Shown: piece after piece, positions 1-11,214 of the stretch
Position numbering within the stretch: the stretch's first letter is position 1
How the letters are laid out: every line of letters begins with the position of its first letter
From: Phymorhynchus buccinoides
Lineage: Eukaryota > Mollusca > Gastropoda > Neogastropoda > Raphitomidae
Direction: 5' to 3'
Length of the DNA stretch: 64,000 nt
Assembly: GCA_017654935.2 (NCBI GenBank)
Contig: CM065686.1
Span: 30,239,335 to 30,303,334 of the forward strand
The notes under the pieces: generated by a model
Databases searched by the model: none
What the model saw: the letters and a program-made list of their open reading frames with translations, nothing else
What the model was told of the DNA's origin: nothing
Position numbers and translations under genes: made by a program

Positions 1-824
1 CTTTAAAAAGCACAGATATAAAGAGGCAATTCCTTCATTTTCTCACTTTATTTGGTAAGCGTTCTATTTCTAGGGTTAGCTTTTAAAAAGCACAGATATA
101 AAGAGGCAATTCCTTCATTTTCTCACTTTATTTGGTAAGCGTTCTATTTCTAGGGTTAGCTTTTAAAAAGCACAGATATAAAGAGGCAATTCCTTCATTT
201 TCTCACTTTATTTGGTAAGCGTTCTATTTCTAGGGTTAGCTTTTAAAAAGCACAGATATAAAGAGGCAATTCCTTCATTTTCTCACTTTATTTGGTAAGC
301 GTTCTATTTCTAGGGTTAGCTTTTAAAAAGCACAGATATAAAGAGGCAATTCCTTCATTTTCTCACTTTATTTGGTAAGCGTTCTATTTCTTGGGTTAGC
401 TTTTAAAAAGCACAGATATAAAGAGGCAATTCCTTCATTTTCTCACTTTATTTGGTAAGCGTTCTATTTCTAGGGTTAGCCAAGAAAAAGCACAGATATA
501 AAGAGGCAATTCCTTCATTTTCTCACTTTATTTGGTAAGCGTTCTATTTCTAGGGTTAGCTTTTAAAAAGCACAGATATAAAGAGGCAATTCCTTCATTT
601 TCTCACTTTATTTGGTAAGCGTTCTATTTCTTGGGTTAGCTTTTAAAAAGCACAGATATAAAGAGGCAATTCCTTCATTTTCTCACTTTATTTGGTAAGC
701 GTTCTATTTCTTGGGTTAGCTTTTAAAAAGCACAGATATAAAGAGGCAATTCCTTCATTTTCTCACTTTATTTGGTAAGCGTTCTATTTCTAGGGTTAGC
801 TTTTAAAAAGCACAGATATAAAGA
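1..824. repeat. 80-bp tandem satellite, about 10.3 copies
   Basis: A unit of exactly 80 bp repeats head to tail from the first base, so the array continues left of the window. Units are nearly identical. They differ at one A/T position before GGGTTAGC and in one unit (481-486) where TTTTAA is replaced by CAAGAA. Homogeneity implies recent amplification. No coding potential is seen. Confidence 0.97.
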
Positions 825-1085
825 TTTAATAAAAGAAAGACAGAAGGGGAAGACAGAAAGAGAGGGAGAGAGAAATTCCAAGTTGTGATCAGATCGCATA
901 CTTTGTGCCCAAACTATGAAATACTCCCATCTCTGGAAACATAAAATCAGCACATAATCTGAACACCTTTTCACCTGATAGACACATAAACAGAAAGGAA
1001 AAAAAGTGTAAGAAAGGAGAGAAAGACTTTAGGGGTAAGAGACAGACATGGGATTAAAGTACCCAGAGCGCAACAACAGCTTTGT

Positions 1086-1465
1086 GCCAAGAACATGAGG
1101 TGCTTGCCTTCCATCGCTGGAAACAAGCAAAAAGTTAATTGCAGCACATCAGCTGAGTGTTTTCTTGCAAGAGAGAGAAAGGAGAGGAAAACAGACAGAC
1201 AGCACCAACAAGAGAGAACCCAGAGCATGACGCTAGCATCGTGCCAAGAACATGACGTGCTACCATCTCTGGCAACACAAACAGTTCATTGCAGCACATC
1301 AGCTGAGTGTTTTCTTGCAAGAGAGAGAAAGGAGAGGAAAACAGACAGACAGCACCAACAAGAGAGAACCCAGAGCAGGACGCTAGCATCGTGCCAAGAA
1401 CATGACGTGCTACCATCTCTGGCAACACAAACAGTTCATTGCAGCACATCAGCTCAGTGTTTTTT
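1086..1465. repeat. 150-bp minisatellite, about 2.5 copies
   Basis: A block containing CAGCTGAGTGTTTTCTTGC recurs at 1149 and 1299 (period 150), with flanking partial units. It gives repetitive ORFs on both strands that are by-products of the repeat. The stretch 825-1085 before it holds no recognisable gene. Confidence 0.85.
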
Positions 1466-1481
1466 TGCTTTGGGAGGGAGA

Positions 1482-1483
1482 CC

Positions 1484-1553
<70 letters not shown>

Positions 1554-1585
1554 AGAGGAGAGAAGAGAGAGAGAGAGAGAGGGGG

Positions 1586-1653
<68 letters not shown>
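1482..1653. repeat. Long (GA)n microsatellite
   Basis: Almost pure GA dinucleotide tract with short G-rich interruptions. The Arg-Glu and Ser-Leu ORFs across it are artefacts of the dinucleotide repeat. From 1654 to 2440 I see only a short (CT)n tract at about 1776-1825 and unique AT-rich sequence without a gene. Confidence 0.97.
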
Positions 1654-1655
<2 letters not shown>

Positions 1656-2510
1656 ATCTCTGAACAAATGATTCAGAGTAGAATGCAAGCTTTGTGCTTT
1701 AAACATGCTTTAAACTTTAAACAACTCCATCTCTGAAGTGTAAAAAATTCAAAAGTGGCACAAAAACTGCATCATCTCTCTCTCTCTCTCTCTCTCTCCG
1801 TCTGTCTCAGTCTCTCTCTCATTTATCCCCATTCCATCTCCCTTCTCACTATCCTCTCCCCATCTGTCTTCCCTAACTCTTCCTTTCACCTTCTCCTAAT
1901 GTTTCCCTTCTGTTTTTTGTTGTTTTTCAAATACAATCTCACATACGTGTCAGCATAAAATATGACACTGAAAAACATGCTAATGAAAAGGAATACAGTC
2001 AAGACCAATAATGTGTTTATGGATACAATATTAGCAGCAGTTACACCTCTGTTATGATGCATCTAGATGCATTGCAGTCATAAAACCAAACACATATAAT
2101 GACGTGTCTCCACCCCATGCCAGACCTGTTTACCCCCTACACAAATCTTGAGTAGTCTGGATAGCTGAAATGAGTAGCTTGGGCTCAAAATATGTAGTTT
2201 TATTCATTAAACCATCAAACAATGTTCACTGAAAATTAGTAATCAGAGCATTTTTTTTTCAATTTTGAGTAGTAGAGGTCCAAATTGAGTAGAATACTAC
2301 TCGAAAAGCGTAGAGTAAACAGGTCTGCCATGCACTGAATAACTGTCCCCACCAGAAAACAATTTTGAGACGAAATGTTACTAAAAACAAAATTGTATAA
2401 CTGTTTGGAATACAGTTCCAGTTACAAACATATGCAAGAATTGTCTCCAAGTCTCACAATATTGCATATCTGTGCTAAGTGACTGTTAAGACTTCAATGA
2501 GAGACTTAGT

Positions 2511-2705
2511 GCGATTTTTTTCACGCCAGAGGGCATGACGCTCGTTTGGGGCTAATCCTCTCTATATTCTTAGTTGGGGATAAAGAAAATGAGAGAGAGA
2601 GAGAGTAGTCCTACCATCTCTCTCTCTCTCTTACTACGCCCAAGTAAGAAAATCGCATGATAAGCCCCTAGTGCATTGACTGCCCTCTGGCGTGACAAAT
2701 ATCGC
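2511..2705. mobile_element. Short inverted-repeat element (MITE-like), bracketed by direct repeats
   Basis: The left end (2511-2540) holds CACGCCAGAGGGCA and the right end (2677-2705) holds its complement TGCCCTCTGGCGTG, giving roughly 30-bp imperfect arms around a short (GA)/(CT) core. Related sequences at about 2443-2490 and 2868-2915 (sharing GTCTCCAAGT and AAGTGACTGTTA) lie on either side. No transposase is encoded. Class is uncertain. Confidence 0.6.
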
Positions 2706-3151
2706 CATAGGTCGACCATTAGGATAACCCTATACTTTTAAAAAAAAAGGGTTTTTTTCAGATCTGAATGATTTAAAAATGGTTTCAAAATGGACAACTA
2801 ATGTAAAAAAAAAAAATTGTATTTCTCCTAGAAAAACAAACACACTAATCTACATATTGCAAAAAATGTCTCCAAGTGTTGCAATGATGCATCTTTGTGT
2901 GAAGTGACTGTTACGCCTCTCAGTTAAATTATGTCCTTCAAAACAGCAAGATATGAAATTGCTTTTTCTTATCTTTAGGCCCGAGTTATTAATAAAATTT
3001 AGAAAAGGTTAAAAATCATTTCTAAATTCAGTGATCTGTCTACAAAAGCCCATTTATTTATTTTTTCTATAAGCTAGCAAAGAATGAAAGACGGTCTCTT
3101 TCTTGACCCAAAAAAAATCATAGAGCTGTTACAAAATTGTACCACTTCCAG

Positions 3152-3349
3152 TGTAGTGCCTACAGGTGGGTTAACTGTGTTCCCTCAATGTCTCACAGAA
3201 AAACCCCATCCTGGGACAAGACGTTTCCGCGTTATCACTCGAAGACTGGGTGCCCCTATGACACACTGCGGGAACGCAGGAACAAGTACACGTGTATGCA
3301 AGCACAAGAAGAGGTGCATTCACCTTTGGTTACAAAGAAATGGAACAAG
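3152..3349 (+). CDS. Putative internal coding exon, unknown protein
   Basis: An open segment of exactly 66 codons lies between an acceptor-like CTTCCAG and a strong donor (AACAAG followed by GTAAGG). A second possible acceptor is 14 bases further in, at 3165. The predicted peptide is rich in Tyr, Trp, Lys and Arg, with a segment reading KTGCPYDTLRERRNKYTC and ending LVTKKWNK. Composition is unlike the repeats around it and codon use looks protein-like. I cannot name the family. The basic, Tyr/Trp-rich style recalls small ciliary microtubule-associated proteins, but that is only a resemblance. No partner exon was found in the window, so it may be one exon of a gene extending outside, or a chance open frame. 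Confidence 0.35.
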
Positions 3350-4406
3350 GTAAGGCTGAAACTATGCTTCAAGTCCTGACTTTAAAATCAGTAAATGATT
3401 GTATCTAGAGTCAAACATAAAAATGGAATGACTTAACACGATTGTGATCAACAAGTGATACAATCAAAGAAAAAATCTGTGTATGTTAGCCTAATGAGAT
3501 AACAAAAGAAAAATCCCTCATTTTCACATCAATCTTTGGCACTTGAAACATAAAGATGTATTATCTTAATTCCATCTTCTGACATTTTTGTGACAGATAA
3601 AAACCAAAATGATTTCTACTGGCACAAAGCCATCAGTAGTGACGTAGACCTGAAAATAAAGATGGCATCATCTTACTTATCTTCAGCTTCCATCAGCAAA
3701 TCAAACGCTAAACAGTACTTATCCAGTATGGTAATACTCTTAAAATAGATTTGAAACAAACTGGACACAGCTACTGTATTCTTAACTCTTTTTTTTTATA
3801 ATAATGTTATGAAAATAAACCCCCAAAATAATCATTATTAACCAAACTATGAGCATTTGTTTCAATGTCATTCATGAAACTTGAAAGACTGGTAGTCAAC
3901 AAATAAATCAAACATAATATTTCAACAAAAATACTGAAACATTCCAACCCTCAAGTTCACCTAAACATTGTTGAATACAGAAACCATTCAAAAGTCTGAA
4001 CAAACAGATTCTGTCTGATCATAAATGCCCCTTCCAAATTTCATACAAACACACAGATAAACATTCATTTCTTCTTAGCCATTTCAAGTACTGTATTAGC
4101 TAGCAAAGAATGTATGTAACATATTTACTGCTTCCTAGCATACAAGTTGTTCTTACACATTACTTTCAAGCACTACATTTTGGAAAGGACATTTATGACC
4201 ATAACTCAACTGTTTATTCTGACTTATAAGGCAAGACCACGTTAACATTTCTGCCAAAATCTTGCCCAAAATGGCATCTGAACCCAACAACAGGAAAGGC
4301 AAACTAACGAGTTGCATTCACTCAATGATTTCAAAAGTCTTGGACACAAGCCTTCTAAGCTCGCACCCTTGCCCTGTTCAGATCTCGAAGTGAGCGCGAC
4401 CCCATC
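3350..4406 (-). other. Non-coding; probable 3' UTR and flank of the IAP-like gene
   Basis: AT-rich and without long ORFs. On the minus strand an AATAAA polyadenylation signal (TTTATT on plus, 4213-4218) lies about 190 bases downstream of the IAP-like stop codon, which would give a short 3' UTR. The rest shows nothing recognisable. Confidence 0.5.
4213..4218 (-). terminator. Candidate polyadenylation signal for the IAP-like gene
   Basis: AATAAA on the minus strand, about 190 bases after the stop codon at 4407. Nothing else argues for or against use. Confidence 0.4.
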
Positions 4407-4993
4407 TTAGGAGAGGTAGGTGCGCACGGTGCCCATGACGTTGACCCCGCAGGCAGGGCAGTCCTCGCACTGCTCGGAGCAGGCCTCACACGTGATGAAG
4501 TGACCGCAGGGCAGGAAGGTGACCCCGCTGGTGGACAGGTCCACCTTGTGGCACTGGCTGCACAGCTTGCGGCGCCTCAGGCGCTGGTTCTCCCGGGCCA
4601 GGCTGCGCACCTTCTGCTTCAGCTGGACCTTGGTGTCCACTGGAGACACACACTCCGCCTTCTCCAGCATCCCTGCCGGAGGACAAACAGAGGTGGCCTT
4701 GATGGTGTCCACCTTCACTTCAGAGGGATAATCTTGACGGCTTGATTTCTTTTCTTTCCTGGCCAGCTCAGCTTCGTACAGCTTCTTGCCAATCATGGGC
4801 TGTTTTTCGGGAAAGGTCAGCAGATCTTCCGCTGCGTTGAAAAGCTCCTGGGCGTTCGAAAAGTCTTTCCCATGCTGCAGAATGTGATATCCTCTGACCA
4901 TCTCGATGATAACATCGGGAATTCCCATTGCCTTGGCCACTTCTGCTGCCACGCTGCCATCATCAGTACGAGGAGAATCTTTAGTTACACTGC
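4407..4993 (-). CDS. Inhibitor-of-apoptosis-like protein, terminal exon with UBA-like region and RING finger
   Basis: Last coding exon of an IAP (BIRC) family gene. A splice acceptor (TTTTACAG) on the minus strand starts the exon at 4993, and it runs 194 codons to TAA. The first third contains a UBA-like helical region (AAEVAKAMGIPDVIIEMV, then a Leu-rich end at AAEDLL), followed by a charged linker. The last 50 residues are a C3HC4 RING: CSQC, LPCGH, CEAC and CPAC are visible. The protein ends GTVRTYLS, the characteristic C-terminus of cIAP/XIAP RING domains. In the family the RING is an E3 ubiquitin ligase acting on IAPs themselves, caspases and signalling partners. BIR domains, which define the family, are not visible here and must lie in upstream exons, perhaps beyond repeats or outside recognisable range. 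The ORF extension upstream of the acceptor (to 5153) is intron. Confidence 0.85.
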
Positions 4994-5181
4994 CTGTAAA
5001 ACAGATACCACATGACCTGCAAGCTGGATTTCTTTTACATGAACAACTTAAGTTCTTCATCATAAACAGTGCAGTTTGTTTGTTGTTTTCTTTACTAAAA
5101 CACTGAGTCATTAAGGTACTAGTACCACCTAAGCCGAGGCACTTTTTTGTCATTTTTGCTATATGGCCTATTTACTTTATT

Positions 5182-5725
5182 TTTTTATGTAACTGGTTTT
5201 ATATTGAGAAAATACATTGAAATGGATATAGAAGGGCTTAAACTTTGTCGAAAATACAGAATGTTCATGCAATGTGGTTTGCAAATCATATGATTGAGAT
5301 AAAGAGTTCAAATTTTGCAAACTTCTTTTTTTACACTGTGGCTTGTTGCATGAACCTCAAATCGGGCTTCTCTTGTGCAGTTAAACTTTGTTTTTCAATG
5401 TGTTTGTTTTTTTCACCACACTATTGTTCTTGTAATGCGAGCAACCGTAATAAATATCTAATAGACCTACCTGCTTTCTGTTTGGTTCATGCAACAAAAC
5501 TGTTCATTTTCTTTTTGGGGATGAAATTTGAAAGCTCTCCAATGATTACATTTGTGTCAATCAGTGTTAAAGTAAATAAAGTAATTTTCCTGTCTGCAAT
5601 ATGAACATTCTGTATTTCCGCCTCTAAAAACACCTAAAAAATATTTTCTGCAAAGCTTAAGTCCATCTACATCAATTTCAATGTATTCTCTCAATATAAA
5701 GTCAGTTACATAACAATAAAAACGT
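5182..5725. mobile_element. MITE-like element with about 90-bp inverted ends, in IAP intron
   Basis: The segments 5182-5265 and about 5605-5725 are inverted copies of each other, sharing TATATTGAGA, ATACATTGAAAT and ATACAGAATGTTCAT. The core between them carries only incidental ORFs. It lies in the intron before the RING exon. No transposase is present, so it is non-autonomous. The boundary target duplication was not resolved. Confidence 0.7.
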
Positions 5726-6274
5726 CATATAAGCTATAACTAAAGTGACAAACTGAATTTTTTTTTTTTAAATGGAGCCAAAGTGGAAGTACTGACTTTG
5801 AACTCTACTGTTTATGGTTTAATCATTTCAAACTGTAAATGGGAAGGAGCGCAACAACTGCTTTTTCAGTCTTTAAATCTCCTAATAAAGGCAAACATGT
5901 ATGTTGACATATTGCTCTTCAAATACATTTATCGACATGAATCCTTGTAAGAAAATTAGTTTTAAATTAGATTTAAACTAAAGTATTCAACACACACACA
6001 CAATAAAAACAACACCGCCAGAATAACTTTCAGTATGGATACATTCTATATATATTACACGCCTCAGTTGCTTGTTCTTGCTTAGACAAAACCAGGAAGC
6101 TTATTAGGCCCCCCAAAAATATATGTTGGTTTCCTGTTTCCCTACCTACCCTAGTTGTCTCTGTATGCTGTTCTCACTTGCATACTGTTGAAATTTAGTA
6201 GGTCTGATCTTTCTGCGATTGGAGGCTACAGGTGTTAAGAAGTCCTCAGGCGGTAAATTCAATACTCAGTTAAT

Positions 6275-6389
6275 ACTCACACACAGACACAGACACACAC
6301 AGACACACACACACATGACACAACACTAACACAGTCACGCACACACACACACATGCACACATGACACATACACAATCTGACAATGTCAA

Positions 6390-6435
<46 letters not shown>
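6275..6435. repeat. (CA)n followed by (CT)n microsatellite
   Basis: Interrupted CA repeats to about 6375, then a CT tract from 6390 to 6435, immediately 3' of the putative IAP linker exon on the minus strand. Confidence 0.95.
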
Positions 6436-6438
<3 letters not shown>

Positions 6439-6472
6439 ACACAACAATCAAAATAACTCACCCAAACTTGGT

Positions 6473-6633
6473 GGGTTCACATCTGTTGGGCTTGGTGGTG
6501 GCGACTGACAGTGGCCTTCTTTTTCCCCCACGTCTTCGTGGCTGTGGTGTGGCTGGAGAAACTTCTCTGTGACAGCAGAGTGAGACACGTCCGCCATTTC
6601 CACTTGAAGATCTGGACGTTCTTTCTTTTATTC
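6473..6633 (-). CDS. Probable linker exon of the IAP-like gene
   Basis: On the minus strand a strong donor (TTTGG followed by GTGAGT) ends an open segment at 6473. The frame that joins in phase to the RING exon reads an acidic, Ser/Pro-rich linker including SPPPSPTDVNPPSLG and then SVTKDSPRTDDG across the junction, which is plausible for the disordered spacer between BIR and UBA/RING regions. The acceptor is less clear. The best AG (at 6634, after CCAACAG) is followed at once by an in-frame TAA, so the true 5' edge may lie a few bases further in. Alternatively this is an unrelated exon read in another frame. Confidence 0.45.
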
Positions 6634-7005
6634 CTGTTGGCATAAAATATCAAGTAAATTTAATATCATTTCAACCACAATAGCTTAAAGTTTAACTTTT
6701 GAAGTTCAACTACTCACTGTACTTGAACTTGAACCATTACCATACATACAATAAAATCAGCCAGTTGGTTGTGTGCACTACTGACTACGCTAAAGCCAAA
6801 GGGAATAACTTATTCAACAAGGAGAAGCTCCCCCAAACACAATTTGACAATAAAATTGCTGTCCACTGACAAGTTATTAAGAAATTGATCGTCTAAAGTA
6901 TTTTACCTCTTTGCTACTGTAGCTACTAGTAATGTCTACTAAAGATGGCGTCAGGAAATGTCTCACCCAGTTTTTCAGATTGGGCTTAGGCTTGACCAAC
7001 TTAGT

Positions 7006-7162
7006 CACGTGGTTATTTACTGACGTCATGATACTATATTAAGTAAAGGGCTTTTCCGTAAGCATAGATTTCCATTTTTACGCCTGGAAATTCCAAGATA
7101 ACATGGCAGGCTTCTACAAAAAGAATCGTAAAAATCCGATTTCTGAATACAAGCCGAGGCCG
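7006..7162 (+). promoter_or_regulatory. Possible promoter with E-box and CRE, followed by a short ORF
   Basis: CACGTG (7006-7011) and a palindromic TGACGTCA (7021-7028) sit upstream of an ATG at 7103 that opens about 36 non-repeat codons (with KKNRKNPISEYKPRPRQL) before running into a (GA)n tract. A related arrangement, TGACGTCAT followed by AAAAAGAATCG, occurs near 9570-9660. Sequence motifs alone do not prove a promoter and the ORF is not recognised. Confidence 0.25.
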
Positions 7163-7210
7163 AGGCAACTGAGAGATGATACAGTCAACAAACATAAAAT
7201 AGTAAAAGAC

Positions 7211-7386
<176 letters not shown>

Positions 7387-7481
7387 TTAAAGATTTGCAT
7401 GCCTACGTACAACCCTTAGAAAGTTCAACGCCACCATATAAAGAATATATATATGGAAGTATAATTATGAAATAACCATAT

Positions 7482-7648
<167 letters not shown>

Positions 7649-8164
7649 ACTGTATGTGTGTGTAATTCTTTTCTTTTAAGCTAACGATTCAATCTTGAGT
7701 TGTTTGTATGATACACAAGCGTATTTCACACCAAAAACATTATCAAAAGATATCAGTTGAGTTTTACTGTAGGTAGTTTCCACATTTTAATGGAGGGAAA
7801 AAAATCACCATGCATGCAATGACGTATATGTACACTCAAGAACGGTTGTACGAAAAAAGTTGAAGAATATAACAATGTAATTAACAACATATCACTCTTC
7901 CCCCAAAGTGAAGGAGAAGATCAAATAATTAGTTCTAGTCAAAGACTGTCCAAAAGTCTTACTTCTAAAGCTTTGGTAAAAATAATTAATATTCATATAA
8001 TCATATAATATATATGGTATTTAGGCTTAGAAATAGCATTTAGTCTGATATGTGAGGTCTCTTTAAATTAAGTTATTTTGTTTAAGGTGCGCAACCGTGT
8101 ACGGCTAACTTTTTAATTCTAAAATTGGTTTAGAATCAGTCGCTCCAATGTTTGTGACTAATTG

Positions 8165-8430
8165 ATTTTTTAAACTGGTAAGGAGTTCCACAGATTAACC
8201 ATGTTAGCAAAAAAGTGTGCACATGGTTGGATTTAACCAAGGGATTATTCAATTTCATCGTGTCCTCTAGTTATTAAAATAATGTGATCAGGGGTTTTGT
8301 TGTTAGCGGATCATACTAACCATGCAGCATTTTGTATGTCTCAATCGTATCTCCTCTTACCCTTCAGTATTCAAGGCTAGGCAGATTTAGTCATTCTAAT
8401 CTTTCTTCATTGTTCAAGTCATTTACACCG
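8165..8430 (-). pseudogene. LINE reverse transcriptase C-terminal fragment
   Basis: Minus-strand translation gives the conserved post-RT pattern of CR1/L2-type LINEs: RGDTIETYKMLHG, then TFFANMVNLWNSLP, with stops and frameshifts. It is a decayed 5'-truncated copy, cut off at its 5' side by the palindromic element starting at 8434. Confidence 0.7.
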
Positions 8431-8433
8431 ATA

Positions 8434-8647
8434 GGGGAAGACGGGGTAAAAAGCGCATGGGCGGGTAAGAAGCCCACCCCAATTATCTCATGAAATAAAG
8501 AAAATTTCATTCAAATTTGCCCATGAGACGAATGCTAGACATTAACGCTCGTCTCATGGGCAAAATGAGACTGAAATTTGCTTCATTTCATGAGATAATT
8601 GGGGTGGGCTTCTTACCCGCCCATGCGCTTTTTACCCCGTCTTCCCC
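8434..8647. mobile_element. 214-bp near-perfect palindromic MITE with TA target site
   Basis: The element begins GGGGAAGACGGGGTAAAAAG and ends with the complement CTTTTTACCCCGTCTTCCCC. Complementarity runs through almost the whole length, leaving a loop of about 20 bases near 8535-8555. TA dinucleotides flank both ends (8432-8433, 8648-8649), the signature of Tc1/mariner-type insertion. No coding capacity. The arms are nearly identical, implying a young insertion or a template-switch origin. Confidence 0.9.
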
Positions 8648-8669
8648 TACATTCAGAATTCAGAAATGA

Positions 8670-8978
8670 AAATCCTGATGGGCCATAGCAATACTAATAA
8701 TGAGCAAAAAATGCACTGACTAACAGAATTGCACAGTTTTGGAATGTTCTTCCTACTCAACATAAATGTTCACCTAATACTAATGTATTTAAAAGTCTTC
8801 TGGACAGCAATCAAAAATGTAAACAAATGTTTTTTTGAATATAATGAATGAACATATCAAAATTATAATGCGTATGCGCAACTATAATAAATGTACAAAA
8901 AGAATGAAGGGGACACTTGATAGGCCGCGAGGCCTAGGCTTATGAGCCAGTCCCCCACTACTACTACTACTACTACTA
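8670..8978 (+). pseudogene. LINE 3' end with (CTA)n tail
   Basis: Plus-strand translation shows the LINE C-terminal pattern (LTNRIAQFWNVLP, then SPNTNVFKSLLD), followed by a 3' UTR containing AGGCCGCGAGGCCTAGG and a CTA trinucleotide tail. The same GCCGCNAGGCCTAG motif occurs in the copy near 36790. It is severely 5'-truncated, as usual for these elements. Confidence 0.75.
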
Positions 8979-8983
8979 CTACT

Positions 8984-9340
8984 GGTGTAGAGTGGCACAG
9001 TGGTATCGCGTTCGCTTCGTGTCAAGTAAACCCGAGTTCGAACCTGGGTACAGGGGATTTTTTCCTCTCATTCTGCACTAGGCCTTAACGGTCTGAACGT
9101 GGAGTCCTTCGGATGAGACGATAAACCGAGGTCCCGTGTGCCCATGCACTTAGCATACGTTAACCCCAGTGGCAACGAAAAAGTTGTCATTTGGTCAAAA
9201 TTTACCCCCCCTCAGTGACAAAAATCGCATGAAAAAAAAAGAAGAACAAAATTGGGTGGCGCGCCTCTGGCTGCGACGCGCTCTCCAGGTGGGAGCAACC
9301 CGAATTTCACAGAGACGCCTCTGTGACTAGAAAGTACCTA
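8984..9340 (+). mobile_element. tRNA-derived SINE (family A), complete copy
   Basis: The head has a perfect pol III A box TGGCACAGTGG (8993-9003) and a B box GTTCGAACC (about 9036-9044), spaced as in a tRNA. A central region with GATGAGACGATAAACCGAGG follows, then a tail containing GGTGGGAGCAACCCGAATTT. It is inserted in the (CTA)n tail of the preceding LINE. Other copies are at 20219-20490 (minus) and 21748-22080 (plus). It is not a functional tRNA gene because the cloverleaf is incomplete. Confidence 0.88.
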
Positions 9341-9344
9341 ATAC

Positions 9345-9378
<34 letters not shown>

Positions 9379-10035
9379 ATTTTCAATTAATACAAACATA
9401 TATCTTACCTGTTTCTTCCGTAGAGTGGCCGCAATCAAGAGTCAACTGCTGTTAGCTTTCTGCTCTGCCACTGGTAAGTCTAGCCTAACATATAATAAAA
9501 TAACCCCCTCAAATAAGATCCTTGTTCGCTCCCACCTACAATATCAATTTGTCAGAATGATGTGTTCACTCTTTTGACGTCATCTTCTAAACCTTCCTGG
9601 TCGTGCGGAAATTTCCACTAGGCGTCGATGAACTATAAAAAGAATCGGAAATATTTTCCATTACTCAATTTGTGCGCAGCAAGATTTTCTAGTGTGGTGG
9701 TGGGGAGAGGAGGAGGAGGGGGGAGAGAGGGAGAGAGAGAGAGAGAGAGAGAGAGCAAAAATGTTGCCCAACCAGTTGCAATCATGAACGACGTCTTGCG
9801 TTCTTGTAATTTGTGTAGGCCTAAATTAAGTGCTTTTGGTGAAAATGAGATTTTTAGCTTGAAATAAATAAGATTAGGCCTACAAGCAGCAGCTAGCACC
9901 CAGATTTTTCCGAAGTTATTTGTTTTTTGCTGTACAAGAAAACTAATGTTGCACACTCACAATGTAATTGTACTGTATACCTTGGGATTTTTAAACAACA
10001 CATTTATTTGAACAGTGAACATTGGAATGCGTAGA
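9341..10035. other. (CTA)n tract then unique sequence without a gene
   Basis: CTA repeat to about 9377, followed by unremarkable sequence with a short (GA)n stretch at about 9725-9755. Small ORFs here (for example at 9628) have no recognisable features. Confidence 0.6.
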
Positions 10036-10037
10036 TT

Positions 10038-10146
10038 TAATCCGAAGCGTGGTTACCGCTACACCTATCTATATTGTTTTTAAACTCGGGACTTTACTGG
10101 TGTTGCACTGCCTCCGGGCATTGCAGCCAGTATTGTTCCCACCATT
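10038..10146 (+). repeat. Interspersed repeat R1, partial copy
   Basis: Shares CGGGACTTTACTGGTGTTGC and CCGGGCATTGCAGCCAGTAT with copies at 13660-13890, 34361-34517 (plus) and 48444-48868 (minus, two copies). It has the size and dispersal of a short interspersed element. No pol III promoter was found in it. Confidence 0.85.
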
Positions 10147-10375
10147 TCAACATTGGAATGCCAGTTGTCCTGTTTCATGAAATGAGCAAGCACTGCATGC
10201 ATGAACACTGACCGAGCTGATCCGCCCACCCCCTTCCCACCCTCCCACACACACACAGGCAGAGAAAAAAAAAATTCAGGTGAGTCGGTGTATATGCGCA
10301 CGCATTATGCGCGCTCGCGAAAAATGCGTAGAACTAGAAGTTGGTGGTACTTGTTTGTGCAACATTCAAACTTAT

Positions 10376-10595
<220 letters not shown>

Positions 10596-10849
10596 CCCAC
10601 ATTACAAGAAGCATTGGGAAGTGTCTCCAGTTGGCATGGCACATTAATAATAACAATACACGTTTCATAGAAATCGTGTTCATATCTCTTGCAGGCAGAT
10701 AGACTGAGTAATTGTTCAATAAACTTCGGAAAATTGTCCGTTTTAAGTTAGACCTATTATAGGAAACCCCAACCTGACGTCAACCACTCTGTTCAAATAG
10801 TTCCTGGTCACGTTCTCGTCATTCTTCGGTGTCATCTACATCAGTTATG

Positions 10850-11080
10850 CCATGTTTGTGAGTCTATGTGTGTGTTCATGCACGCGCGCACACGAGTGTG
10901 TGTGTGTGCCAAGTGTGTGCGTGTGTGTGCGTGTGTGTGTGTGTGAGTGTGTGTGTGTGTGTTTTTTCTTTAATTTAACGTCTTTTCACTTAAACTTATT
11001 AGACACTAATGAAAGTGTGTGTGTGTGAGTGTGCGCGCACGGATATGTGCATGTGTATCTGTGTGTGCTTAAAGTGCATA
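10850..11080. repeat. GT-rich cryptic microsatellite
   Basis: Interrupted GT/GC dinucleotide blocks. No gene. Confidence 0.85.
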
Positions 11081-11214
11081 TTTGTATGTAACATTAGGGG
11101 ATATATGCTAAATTAAAACAGTTTATACAAAAAAAAAAAAAAAATAAAAAAAACTCCAGAATTGAACTATTTTAAAATCAAAATGAAAACTGCCATTCTA
11201 AAAAAAAAAAGCAA

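Noticed and set aside
1095..1736. Long ORFs of alternating Arg-Glu or Ser-Leu (also near 7185, 7481, 10387, 25746, 54536)
   Set aside because: They are translations of (GA)n or (CT)n tracts. All frames stay open because the dinucleotide has no stop codon.
8984..9080. A functional tRNA gene
   Set aside because: A and B boxes are present but no complete acceptor and anticodon stems are visible, and the same head is followed by a shared SINE body at other sites.
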